A DNA stretch of 13,626 bases from Candidatus Heimdallarchaeota archaeon (GTDB lineage: Archaea; Asgardarchaeota; Heimdallarchaeia; Heimdallarchaeales; Heimdallarchaeaceae). This document shows, in pieces, positions 1 to 7,859 of the stretch. The translations under genes and the position numbers were made by a program. Below the pieces are notes generated by a model. That model did not search any database, had not been told where the DNA came from, and saw nothing but the letters and a program-made list of their open reading frames with translations. The stretch lies in assembly GCA_023139025.1 (NCBI GenBank), contig JAGLOH010000025.1, forward strand, positions 1 through 13,626, given 5' to 3'. Each line of letters opens with the position of its first letter. Position 1 is the first letter of the stretch.

Positions 1-119
1 TGGCTTAGTGTCTTCTATACAAGATATACTGCTTTAAAATATTTCAACTTTCATTTTACTTTTTTATCACTAAAAATCTCCTAATTTCCTTCTTTTTTCA
101 AACTAGGTGAAAAAGAACC

Positions 120-127
120 TATAAATA
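120..127 (+). promoter_or_regulatory. TATA box for the sequon-rich surface protein gene
   Basis: A TATAAATA element is preceded by a purine-rich stretch (AAAAGAACC) that resembles an archaeal BRE. Its centre is about 48 bases before the ATG at 172, which predicts a leader of about 22 nt. No clear Shine-Dalgarno sequence lies before the ATG. The remainder of 1-119 is T-rich, with no gene seen. Confidence 0.5.
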
Positions 128-171
128 ACCCATATGGCTATACAATTGTTAGCAACATAAAAGTTGATTTT

Positions 172-2427
172 ATGAGTAAAGAAGAAATTGTAGAACCAAT
201 TAAAAAGAAAAAATGGAGCTATTGGGGGATTGGGCTACTAATATTCACAGCATTCTTCATAGGACTAATGTTCCTTCTTGAGGCTGTGATTCAACCTAGA
301 GAAAGCTTAACTGCAACCATCCTTGCTTATGTTTTAGGTATAGTGTCACTTGCAGTTTTTGCTATTTTAGTAAGAGATAAAGGAAGAGTTATGCTATCCG
401 TTCCAATTTTACTAATAGTAGTATTTGGGACAGGATATCTCTTTAACTATGTTGTAGCAGCCCCAGTGTACAATCCATTTGCTCCTATTTCTGAAAGAAC
501 TGAACCAATTCTGGAAACTTTCGCAGTGTTAAATGAAACAATGCCCGAAATGTTTACAGGAGGATTTAGTTTAGAAAATGTTGAAAAATACAGTCAATTT
601 GCCTTCGTTGGAGATTTGGCTTTAGCACTACCTTTGTTCTTTTTTGGAACACTAGGTTTAACGTGGGTAGTACAGATATTCACGACAGCTTTGAAAATTG
701 CAACAATTTTTGAGTCAATATTCGCTGCGTTGTTTATCATTATTGGATTGATTTTAACACCACTCGTACATCTCATGTTAGCAGGTGTGGTTTCTGTAGG
801 GATCGACGCGGTTCCAGGAGGAATACTCCTAGCCGATGGATTCGGAACACTTTTCGATCAAAATGCAACTTCTACTGAAATACAACAGGCTCTTGATAAT
901 TTGTATAATGCATCACTGTACTTTAATCAGACAGCTGAAACATTGAAAAGCTTACAAAGTGCAGGTTTAATAAAGATTGCAGGTATAATACCATTTCTGG
1001 GATCAATACTTACGAATGTTTATTGGGTTTCTTTAGCTCTTGCACAACTAACGCAAGGAATAGGTCCGTTTGCAGAAGGATTGTTTATGGTAATGGAAAG
1101 TATTGAAGGGTTTGGTGATGTATTTAATGGATCATTTTCCATAAAACAAGCTCCAGATGGTAGTGAATCTGTTTCAATTAATGAAATAAATGAAACAGCG
1201 TTTGATGAAGCAATAGATGGTATTAGAGCTGGTATTGATGTTATTGGTAACAGCACAGATTCTCTTGATGACGCACTTGAAAGCTTAGACAATGTTTCAA
1301 TTGAAGATTTAGCAGGAAATATTTCAAAAATACCTTGGATGCCAGATGAAGCTTATGTAGCAATTGATGCTTATGCGGAACTTGCTTCAACATATCTACA
1401 AGATATTAAAGATATTATTGCTGGAATTTCAATACTCTTAAGTAAACCAGCAGGAAGTAGTGATGCTACACTTGTGCACTTTTTCCTAGGATGGGTAAAC
1501 GTTCTGTTTGCTGGAACATCAATCGGAGAAATAACTGCATTTAATGGTACATATGAAAATTTTGACTATGCATATGGTAACTTTTCAATTGTAGATACAG
1601 AACTAAGTACTCCTGAAGTTCAAGATATCATAAATAGAGTTGGTGGAAACTTCACTATTGGAAAAGACTTTCTAAGTTTTGCATACGACTTCACCCAAGT
1701 TGGAATACCTTTTGCTAGTTTAGGTTTGAACCTGGCTACTGGATTTACAGATCTGGAAGGAATCATAGATATCTTTGAAACAACTGATTATCAGAATGTT
1801 ACAAACTATCAGACAATTCTTGATGATACTTCGGCCATTAATGTAACCCTAACTGGCATTGAAGCTGATGCTATTGCAGTCAATGATTCTGCTACAGTAG
1901 TATATGATAAAGCTCAGATTCAAGGATATGGTTTCCTTAGTGATTTTGCAGGTGGATTTGCAGAAACAATGATACAGTTTGATATGATTAGCTCTATTGC
2001 AAGCACAAAATACATCGCAAATGCCATGTATTATATGGTATACTCACTGCAAGAATTGAGCAATACATATGGAAATATAACTGAAGGAGAAACAAACTTT
2101 ACAAACCTAAACTTTGTTGCTGCTGAAAATAACTTCCTAGCTGCAAACGAGTCATTGAACTATGCTATATCAAATATGACTCAATCGATATTCTACATGA
2201 ATCAGTCAGTTGATGCTGGTATGACTCAGCTGGAATCTCCAAGAGACACTCTTATTATAATTAGAGACTCGCTGATAGATGTAAACGTAGAACTAGCCAC
2301 AATTTTTGCAATACTAGCGTTACCAGATCCAAGCACTCAAGCTGCGCAATTTGTAACAAGTGTAAATAACATCTTTACAATTCTTGACGATGTGAATACA
2401 GAACTCCAAACAATGAGTCTATCGTAG
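172..2427 (+). CDS. Membrane-anchored, heavily glycosylatable surface protein of unknown function
   Basis: I do not recognise the family of this 751-residue protein. Five hydrophobic segments sit at the N-terminus, at about residues 17-39, 46-67, 73-95, 146-170 and 176-210. The cytoplasmic side is marked by KKKK (11-14) and RDKGR (68-72), so positive-inside reasoning puts the loop at 96-145 and everything after about 211 outside the cell. That fits the N-x-S/T sequons: there are 20, the first at N121, the other 19 between N231 and N677, and none in the predicted cytoplasmic parts. The outer region (about 540 residues) looks mainly helical, with moderately hydrophobic stretches near 264-300 and 433-450, and there is no C-terminal anchor. 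A surface-layer-associated or envelope protein is a reasonable inference. A sensor or transporter accessory role cannot be excluded. The ATG at 172 suits the upstream TATA box. Confidence 0.8.
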   Translation: MSKEEIVEPIKKKKWSYWGIGLLIFTAFFIGLMFLLEAVIQPRESLTATILAYVLGIVSLAVFAILVRDKGRVMLSVPILLIVVFGTGYLFNYVVAAPVYNPFAPISERTEPILETFAVLNETMPEMFTGGFSLENVEKYSQFAFVGDLALALPLFFFGTLGLTWVVQIFTTALKIATIFESIFAALFIIIGLILTPLVHLMLAGVVSVGIDAVPGGILLADGFGTLFDQNATSTEIQQALDNLYNASLYFNQTAETLKSLQSAGLIKIAGIIPFLGSILTNVYWVSLALAQLTQGIGPFAEGLFMVMESIEGFGDVFNGSFSIKQAPDGSESVSINEINETAFDEAIDGIRAGIDVIGNSTDSLDDALESLDNVSIEDLAGNISKIPWMPDEAYVAIDAYAELASTYLQDIKDIIAGISILLSKPAGSSDATLVHFFLGWVNVLFAGTSIGEITAFNGTYENFDYAYGNFSIVDTELSTPEVQDIINRVGGNFTIGKDFLSFAYDFTQVGIPFASLGLNLATGFTDLEGIIDIFETTDYQNVTNYQTILDDTSAINVTLTGIEADAIAVNDSATVVYDKAQIQGYGFLSDFAGGFAETMIQFDMISSIASTKYIANAMYYMVYSLQELSNTYGNITEGETNFTNLNFVAAENNFLAANESLNYAISNMTQSIFYMNQSVDAGMTQLESPRDTLIIIRDSLIDVNVELATIFAILALPDPSTQAAQFVTSVNNIFTILDDVNTELQTMSLS

Positions 2428-2440
2428 ATAGCCTCTTTCC

Positions 2441-2460
2441 TATCTTTTTTTCATTATTTT
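2441..2460 (+). terminator. T-run terminator after the surface protein gene
   Basis: A seven-T run at 2445-2451 is followed by a further T-rich stretch, 18 bases after the TAG stop. No strong hairpin precedes it, as is usual for intrinsic archaeal termination on oligo-T. Confidence 0.5.
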
Positions 2461-2505
2461 CTTCAGACAAAAAGCTATTTTATACCATTGCCTAAAGAGA
2501 ATAAC

Positions 2506-2550
2506 TTTTTATTAAAAATTCGTCTATAAGATTAGAATTGTAAGTAGGGT
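2506..2550 (+). promoter_or_regulatory. Probable promoter and ribosome-binding site of the acidic repeat protein gene
   Basis: Two TATA-like candidates are present, TTTTTATTA at 2506-2513 and CTATAAGA at 2524-2531. An AGGG at 2546-2549, seven bases before the ATG at 2557, could serve as a Shine-Dalgarno. That would suit a leadered message starting from the first box. Which box is used cannot be told from sequence. Confidence 0.35.
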
Positions 2551-2556
2551 AATACT

Positions 2557-3852
2557 ATGAGTCCAAGTAATGTTTTTCTAGGATACGATCATGGCAAAGG
2601 CGATTTTCAAGAGTTAACAGATACAACTAAATATAAATCTATTATAGAAGGGGATTTAACTGACATATCCAGGCAGTTGTCTTCATTAGGTTTAGACGGT
2701 CTTCTAATTTTTCATCATGAAAAAGACGAATGGCATTTGGTTTTTGGTAGTCATCTAGGACTTGTTGCTCAAAGAACGGGTCGAAGAATAGCTGATACAA
2801 TTAGTAGATCAGGATTCTTAATTTCATCAGGCGAGAGAACAGGCATAAAATGCCGTTTAGAACAAATCACTGAAGATAATATTGGTGATTTACATAAGAC
2901 AGTACAAGAGAAGTACATAGATACAGATCTTGGAGGTTTTCAAGGAGACTCTAGACAAGATTCTTTCCCTAAGAAAGTGTTTGCACAAGATACACCACCT
3001 GCTAAAGGTGTTTTTGAAGAAACTCCAAAGATTCAAGATCAAAAACTACCACATCCCCAGGATGTTTATGAACCAAAACCTGTCGTTGATCCAACACATG
3101 AGCCAGCAATTGAACCAATAGCTGAACCAGAGCCAGAACCAGAACCACAAACTGTAGTTTTTTCAGAACCTGAACCTGTTGTTGAACCACCAGCTAAAAC
3201 TTTTGTTGAACCTGTTGTTGAACCTGTTGCTGAACCAGAACCTCCTGAAGAGGTTGTTGATGAACCTAAGGCTGAAATCATAAAAGCGGTTGAGGGAACA
3301 GTAAAAGATGTCGTTGAAGACGTCGTCGAGGAAGTTGTTGAACAAGTTGCTGAAGCTGTGGCTGAGGGCGTTGCTGCAGAAATATCAGACGAACAAGTAG
3401 CTGGATTAGTGAAAGAAGCTATCGAAGAAAAAACCGATGAAATCGTAGACAAAGTAGTTGAAGAAGTTTCCGAGGAAGTACTAGAAGAAGTAACAGAAGA
3501 AATTGAAGAAGCTGTCGAAGAAGTACTTGATAAGGAAGAAACAATTGCTGAAGCTGTTGAGGAAATCGTCGAGGAAATCATCGAAGAAATTGTAGAGGAA
3601 GTCACTGAAGCTGTTGAAGACGTCGTCGAGGATGTCGTTGAAGATGTTGTTAAGGATGTTCTTGAAAAAGCAGAAGGTATAAGCGAAGAAAAAGCTGAAC
3701 ATATAGCTGAAGATGTAGTTGAAAAGGTTGTAACCGAAATTACTGAAGAAGCTGTCGAAGAAGCTGTCGAAGAAGAAGCAGACGAAATCGTTGAAGCCAT
3801 TGAAGATGCCGTAGAAGCAAAAATAGAAGATGAATCAGAAGATTCTAACTAA
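2557..3852 (+). CDS. Very acidic three-part protein: small N-terminal domain, Glu-Pro linker, Glu/Val helical repeat
   Basis: This 431-residue protein has no signal peptide or membrane segment, so it is probably cytoplasmic. Residues 1-125 look globular, with alternating hydrophobic strands and a helix (GLDGLLIFHH near 45-54, then a Gly-rich turn and RRIADTISRSG near 76-86). I do not recognise the fold. Residues 145-238 are a proline/glutamate linker with repeated EP and VVEP units. Residues 239-425 are almost entirely Val, Ile, Ala, Glu and Asp in a roughly four-residue pattern such as VVED/VVEE, predicted to form long, strongly negative helix. The DNA is internally repetitive: a 20-base stretch at 3313-3332 recurs exactly at 3613-3632. 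Scaffold, adaptor or charge-based binding roles are possible, but no function can be assigned. The opposite strand is open for 244 codons only because of this repetitive composition. Confidence 0.8.
   Translation: MSPSNVFLGYDHGKGDFQELTDTTKYKSIIEGDLTDISRQLSSLGLDGLLIFHHEKDEWHLVFGSHLGLVAQRTGRRIADTISRSGFLISSGERTGIKCRLEQITEDNIGDLHKTVQEKYIDTDLGGFQGDSRQDSFPKKVFAQDTPPAKGVFEETPKIQDQKLPHPQDVYEPKPVVDPTHEPAIEPIAEPEPEPEPQTVVFSEPEPVVEPPAKTFVEPVVEPVAEPEPPEEVVDEPKAEIIKAVEGTVKDVVEDVVEEVVEQVAEAVAEGVAAEISDEQVAGLVKEAIEEKTDEIVDKVVEEVSEEVLEEVTEEIEEAVEEVLDKEETIAEAVEEIVEEIIEEIVEEVTEAVEDVVEDVVEDVVKDVLEKAEGISEEKAEHIAEDVVEKVVTEITEEAVEEAVEEEADEIVEAIEDAVEAKIEDESEDSN
3147..3810 (+). repeat. In-gene low-complexity repeat encoding EP and VVEE units
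   Basis: Short imperfect direct repeats run through the gene. Examples are GAACCTGTTGTTGAACC-like units near 3170-3230 and GTTGAAGACGTCGTCGAGGA, found at 3313 and again exactly 300 bases later at 3613. A GAAGCTGTCGAA unit is doubled near 3750. The pattern suggests growth by duplication or slippage while the reading frame was kept. Confidence 0.65.
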
Positions 3853-3862
3853 TTCTATTCTC

Positions 3863-3880
3863 TTTTTTTATTTTATTTTT
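3863..3880 (+). terminator. T-run terminator after the acidic repeat protein gene
   Basis: A seven-T run at 3863-3869 is followed by interrupted T runs to 3881, about ten bases after the TAA stop. No hairpin is needed for this archaeal type of terminator. Confidence 0.5.
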
Positions 3881-3895
3881 TCATTTCAAAAGTCA

Positions 3896-3901
3896 TTTAT
3901 A
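3896..3901 (+). promoter_or_regulatory. TATA box of mobA, predicting a leaderless message
   Basis: TTTATA is centred about 25 bases before the ATG at 3924. In archaea transcription starts about 25-27 bases past the box centre, so the first transcribed base would be at or next to the A of the start codon. No Shine-Dalgarno is seen, in agreement with a leaderless mRNA. Confidence 0.5.
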
Positions 3902-3923
3902 GAGAAAGTAGACCTTTTTCTTA

Positions 3924-4946
3924 ATGTCTAATCGAACGTTAACTATACTTGCAGGAGGCTATTCTAGAAGATATCAGAAAAAGGATGGTCAGTGGTTAGA
4001 CAAAGCTTTGTTATGTATTAACAATAAACCTCTTCTAATATATCTTTTAGATCAAGGAAACGAAATATATGATGGTATCAATATCTCTGTAAATTCAAAT
4101 TCTAGAAAGCGCGATTATAAGGAGATTGTAGAGAGTTATTTACCAAATATCAATATAGATTTCACTGTCGATTTAAGAAAAATCTCTTTAAATGGCGTTC
4201 TAAAAGGAATTTACTCTACTCTTAAGAAAAGAACAAAATCTTCAGTTCAATTCATTCCTTCAGATCGTCCATATCTCGACTTAAGAATTTTAAGAGGTTT
4301 AAGAGTTATGAAAAGGGGAGTAAGTTTGCTCAGGTATAATAATGGCATGATCGAGCCTTTACTTTCCCTATACGGAGCACAAGCATCTTTTCCAGAGAGC
4401 TTTTCTCAACTTCCATTGTCAAGAGCAGATGTTCCAATTAGATTTTCTAATGAAATTCAAGTTTATAGTATAAATGAAATACTTGATAGAAATAATTTAT
4501 CTTCCAAAAGTTTCGCTAACATAAATATTCAACCTGATGTTGAAAATGAAAGAATAGAATATTCTAATTCGGCTGCAGTTAATATTCCCGATTCAGTACT
4601 AATTGAGAGAGAACAGCCAAATTTTACATTTGATGATACTAGATACAACAAGGAAGATGAAATTGTTGAGACTCTTATTGAAATTGAGAATTATTACTCA
4701 GCTTTTCTTTTATCCTTTTATTTCTGGAAACAAAAGAAAATTTTCATTGGAAAATACAAAGCGCTTGGAATTGAATCGTTGAAGAAAGAATATGAATTTT
4801 GGATTAAAAATGAAATGCCTTTTCTTGCTCTTCACTCCTTGGATGATCTTGTTAGATATTTTCCTGGAGAGAGAAAACCAAGTGTCAATGCTAAAATTAA
4901 GCATTTAAGAAAAAAAATGAAGATTGAACCAAGAAGAATAAAATAA
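3924..4946 (+). CDS. mobA: MobA-like molybdenum cofactor guanylyltransferase with C-terminal extension
   Basis: MobA joins GMP from GTP to molybdopterin to make the guanine dinucleotide cofactor used by formate dehydrogenases and related Mo/W enzymes. Residues 1-210 carry the nucleotidyltransferase pattern: the GTP loop LAGGYSRR (9-16), DKALL (26-30), a NGVLKGI segment (90-96) in the place of the usual GPLAG, the metal-binding Asp in IPSDRPYLD (D114), MIEPLLSLY (142-150) matching the substrate-side PL.alY, and FANINIQPDVE (197-207), close to the typical NxNTPEDL ending. MobA proteins normally stop about there, near 190-210 residues. This one continues for about 130 residues of charged, aromatic, probably helical sequence that I do not recognise. 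Convergence on a bis-MGD formate dehydrogenase supports the assignment. A different NTP-transferase substrate remains possible because the GTP loop is one or two residues unusual (YSRRYQKKDGQW). Confidence 0.75.
   Translation: MSNRTLTILAGGYSRRYQKKDGQWLDKALLCINNKPLLIYLLDQGNEIYDGINISVNSNSRKRDYKEIVESYLPNINIDFTVDLRKISLNGVLKGIYSTLKKRTKSSVQFIPSDRPYLDLRILRGLRVMKRGVSLLRYNNGMIEPLLSLYGAQASFPESFSQLPLSRADVPIRFSNEIQVYSINEILDRNNLSSKSFANINIQPDVENERIEYSNSAAVNIPDSVLIEREQPNFTFDDTRYNKEDEIVETLIEIENYYSAFLLSFYFWKQKKIFIGKYKALGIESLKKEYEFWIKNEMPFLALHSLDDLVRYFPGERKPSVNAKIKHLRKKMKIEPRRIK
4910..4917 (-). terminator. Possible fdhA terminator inside the 3' end of mobA
   Basis: Eight A residues on the plus strand give a T8 run in the fdhA transcript, about 40 bases past the fdhA stop. 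It lies in the Lys codons that end mobA. The two genes are convergent with only 11 bases between stops, so fdhA must terminate within the mobA coding region. Confidence 0.35.
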
Positions 4947-4957
4947 ATCTCCTAGGT

Positions 4958-7666
4958 CTATTCTTTAGATATTTTAATAGCGCATACTTTGAATTCAGGA
5001 ATTTTTGCCAGAGGATCTAAGGCATCATTAGTTAGAAGGTTTGCAGCAGATTCTTTGTAATGGAAAGACATGAAGACTAAACCTTCTTGGATTCTATCCG
5101 TAACTCTAGCAACAGTTGTTAAACAACCTCTTCTTGATTCAATAGTAATCTTATCACCACTCTTAATACTGAGTTTTTTAGCATCTTTTACGTTAATCTC
5201 ACTTCTTTCTATAGGTCTTCGTTCGTGTAATGCTTTGGATCTGCGGGACATTTCACCTGTATGGAAGTGATATAAAATACGACCAGTTGTCAGCATGTAT
5301 GGATATTCTTCATCGGGTAATTCTGCAGGATCTATGTAAGAAATAGCATGGAATTTACCTTTTCCTCTAGTAAACTCTCCTTGATGGAGTATTTTAGTTC
5401 CTTCATGATCCTTATCTTTACAAGGCCATTGTAAACCAATTTCCTTGATTCTCTCATAACTTATCCCCCCATATATTGGGGATAGAGTTGCTACTTCATC
5501 CATGATGTCACTAGGACTATTATAATTTGCTTCAATTCCAAAACGATTTAACATTTCTTGTAGTATGTCCCAATCATCTCTTCTGTTACTTATTGGATTA
5601 ATTGCTTTCCTAACTCGTTGAACTCTTCTCTCTGTATTTGTGAAAGTACCATCTTTTTCAGCAAAAGATACTCCTGGAAGAACGACATCTGCGTATTTTG
5701 CTGTTTCAGTGAGAAATAGGTCTTGAACTACAAGGAATTCAAGGTTTTCAAGAGCTTCTTTTACATGATTTAGATTTGGATCACTTAAAGCAGGATTTTC
5801 TCCCATAATGTAAATTCCACGGATGTCCCCACTATGAGCTGCATGCATTACCTCCACAACTGTTAAACCAACCTTGTCATCAAGATTAGAAACCCCCCAA
5901 GCTTTCTCAAATTTAGCTTTGTTTTCTGGATCAGTTACTCGTTGATAGCCAGGATAAACATTAGGTAATCCTCCAAGATCACAAGAACCTTGAACATTGT
6001 TTTGGCCTCTTAGGGGATTGACTCCAGTACCAGGACGTCCAATGTTTCCGGTTATCATGGCAAGATTAGCTAGAGATAAGACATTATCTGTTCCAGTGGT
6101 ATGCTGAGTTATACCCATTGAGTAAACTATAGCAGCTGTTTTGGCATTTGCATATAACCTCGCAGCTTCTTTAACCTCTTCAACATCAACATTTGCGATT
6201 TTACAGAGTAATTCAAGTGATGTGTCCTTTAAGCCTTCTTTAAATTCTTCAAAACCTTCTGTTCTGCTTTTGATAAATTCTTCATCATGTAGATTCTCAT
6301 CAAGAATAACTTTCATGAAAGCATTGATTAGAGCAACATCCGACCCTGGTTTCTGTTGTAGATAGATTTCTGAATAGTCAGCAAGTTCTATTCTTCTTGG
6401 ATCTGCAACAATCAGCTTTGTGACTTCTCTTTTAACTGCTTGTTTAATTTTTATCCCTATAACTGGATGAGCTTCTGTTGTATTGCTACCTATTATGAAT
6501 ATTACTTCAGCATCGTTAGTTAAATCGCCAATACTATTAGTCATAGCACCTGAACCAAAAGCTTTGGCGAGTCCTGTTACAGTTGAAGCATGACATAACC
6601 TTGCACAATGATCTACATTGTTAGTTCCAACAGCTGCTCTTGCGAACTTCTGCATAAGATAATTCTCTTCGTTAGTGCATTTAGCAGAGGCTAGGAAAGC
6701 AAGAGCTCCAGGACCACTTTCATCTCGAATACTTTTTAGTTTCTTTTCAACTAAATCTAATGCTTCATCCCAAGATGCTTCTACAAATTTTCCTTCTTTC
6801 TTGATCAATGGTGTGTTTAGCCTTTCTGGATGATTAACAAAGTCCCAACCATATCTGCCTTTTACACAGAGAGCCACACCATTAACAACATTGTCATGAT
6901 TTGAATCAACATAAGAAATTGTGTTAGTATTTGGATTTGCTAGAACATCAAAATTGCACCCAACACCACAATAGGAGCAAATTGTTATGGTTCTGGTTAA
7001 ATCTTCACAATGTTCTACATCCCGTACATGATGATTAACAAGAGCTCCAGCTGGACAAACTACAACACAATTACCACAAGCTACACACCCTGCACTCTCA
7101 AAGCTCCCACCATCTGGTGTGGTGGGAAAACCATCAAATTTTCCTCTCTCAATAGATAATACGTTACAAACTTGTAGTTCACTAGTAACTCTAACACAAT
7201 TACCACATTTGATGCAGTTTTCGTAGTTAAGTGAAAAGAATTCGTTCGATTCGTGCAAATCTACTTTCTTTTCCTCAATTTCTACAGGTTCATCCAGATA
7301 TTTTTCTTCAAGAGCTTTAATTTTACAATATTGACCAGTTGCACAAGCTACACATTCTCCAGTGTGTAATTTTGCAAATTTAGTGATTAGCGCTTTTCTA
7401 GTTCTTAAAATTCTTTCAGTATCTGTTTTGATTATTGCATTTGGTTTAGCAAGTTCCTTGCAGGAAGCTACTGTTTTTGAAGCATCACCGATAGTTTCTT
7501 CCACAACACAAACCCTACATTTAGCTGCAGGTTCTAAAGCAGGATGATGGCATATTGTTGGAATTTCAATACCGTTCCTTTCAGCAATAGAAAGATATGA
7601 TTCATTCGTGTGACATTCAATTTCCTTGCCATCAATTGTTATCTTAATAATTTCTCCATTTGCCAT
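4958..7666 (-). CDS. fdhA: Formate dehydrogenase catalytic (alpha) subunit, Cys-type, with NuoG-like Fe-S N-terminus
   Basis: This enzyme oxidises formate to CO2, or the reverse, at a Mo/W bis-MGD centre. Numbering follows the longer form from the GTG at 7675 (905 residues). I prefer the ATG at 7666, three codons later, because family members begin just before the TIDG strand. Domains in order: a 2Fe-2S ferredoxin domain (C42, C53, C56, C72); a NuoG-type His-Cys3 cluster (H104, C108, C111, C117); two 4Fe-4S motifs (C154/C157/C160 and C197/C200/C203/C207); the 4Fe-4S of the catalytic domain (C233, C236, C240, C270); the Mo/W ligand Cys with its His (C361-H362, in CARLCH); the active-site Arg in NPLRGQNNVQG (R556); and a C-terminal dinucleotide-binding domain (about 790-900). 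The metal ligand is Cys, not selenocysteine. There is no Tat signal, so it is cytoplasmic. The first 4Fe-4S motif lacks its usual fourth Cys (T164). No NuoE/F-like, FdhB or Hdr partner is nearby. Confidence 0.88.
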   Translation of the reverse strand: MANGEIIKITIDGKEIECHTNESYLSIAERNGIEIPTICHHPALEPAAKCRVCVVEETIGDASKTVASCKELAKPNAIIKTDTERILRTRKALITKFAKLHTGECVACATGQYCKIKALEEKYLDEPVEIEEKKVDLHESNEFFSLNYENCIKCGNCVRVTSELQVCNVLSIERGKFDGFPTTPDGGSFESAGCVACGNCVVVCPAGALVNHHVRDVEHCEDLTRTITICSYCGVGCNFDVLANPNTNTISYVDSNHDNVVNGVALCVKGRYGWDFVNHPERLNTPLIKKEGKFVEASWDEALDLVEKKLKSIRDESGPGALAFLASAKCTNEENYLMQKFARAAVGTNNVDHCARLCHASTVTGLAKAFGSGAMTNSIGDLTNDAEVIFIIGSNTTEAHPVIGIKIKQAVKREVTKLIVADPRRIELADYSEIYLQQKPGSDVALINAFMKVILDENLHDEEFIKSRTEGFEEFKEGLKDTSLELLCKIANVDVEEVKEAARLYANAKTAAIVYSMGITQHTTGTDNVLSLANLAMITGNIGRPGTGVNPLRGQNNVQGSCDLGGLPNVYPGYQRVTDPENKAKFEKAWGVSNLDDKVGLTVVEVMHAAHSGDIRGIYIMGENPALSDPNLNHVKEALENLEFLVVQDLFLTETAKYADVVLPGVSFAEKDGTFTNTERRVQRVRKAINPISNRRDDWDILQEMLNRFGIEANYNSPSDIMDEVATLSPIYGGISYERIKEIGLQWPCKDKDHEGTKILHQGEFTRGKGKFHAISYIDPAELPDEEYPYMLTTGRILYHFHTGEMSRRSKALHERRPIERSEINVKDAKKLSIKSGDKITIESRRGCLTTVARVTDRIQEGLVFMSFHYKESAANLLTNDALDPLAKIPEFKVCAIKISKE

Positions 7667-7675
7667 GATTTTCAC

Positions 7676-7859
7676 ATAATTAAATGATTATTTTGATAAT
7701 GACTGTGTTACTAAAAATAATTTTTACAAAAATCTTTCGCTATCCTATTCACAACTAAAATTGTTTTTTTACACAAAACTTTAATCTAGCTAATATTTTT
7801 AGTATTTAATGTCCAATTGATTAATATATCATACTTATAGCATAAACAAAGGGGAAAGC
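7676..7859. promoter_or_regulatory. Divergent promoter region of fdhA and the DNA methyltransferase gene
   Basis: This 184-base A+T-rich spacer lies between divergent genes. For the leftward fdhA, an AATTATTTTTAG-like box on the minus strand near 7711-7724 would give a leader of roughly 25 nt to the ATG at 7666. For the rightward gene, TTAATATAT (7821-7829) or ACTTATA (7833-7839) lie 35 or 24 bases before the ATG at 7860, with AAAGGGGAAAG just before the start as a possible purine-rich ribosome site. No clear operator repeat is seen. Confidence 0.35.

Noticed and set aside
3066..3800. 244-codon Ser/Thr-rich open frame on the minus strand
   Set aside because: It is the complement of the Glu/Val repeat codons (GAA and GTT read as Ser/Thr codons). 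It has no domain structure and no promoter, and the plus frame has a proper gene layout.
3147..3810. CRISPR-like or satellite array
   Set aside because: The repeats are short, irregular, in a coding frame and explained by Glu/Val and Glu/Pro codons. There are no regular spacers.
6585..6605. Selenocysteine (in-frame TGA) at the formate dehydrogenase active site
   Set aside because: The metal-ligand position reads as Cys (in CARLCH) with no in-frame stop, so this is a Cys-type enzyme.
7667..7675. GTG at 7675 as the fdhA start
   Set aside because: It is possible, but the ATG at 7666 is three codons downstream, in frame and better placed before the ferredoxin fold. The difference is three residues and is not certain.
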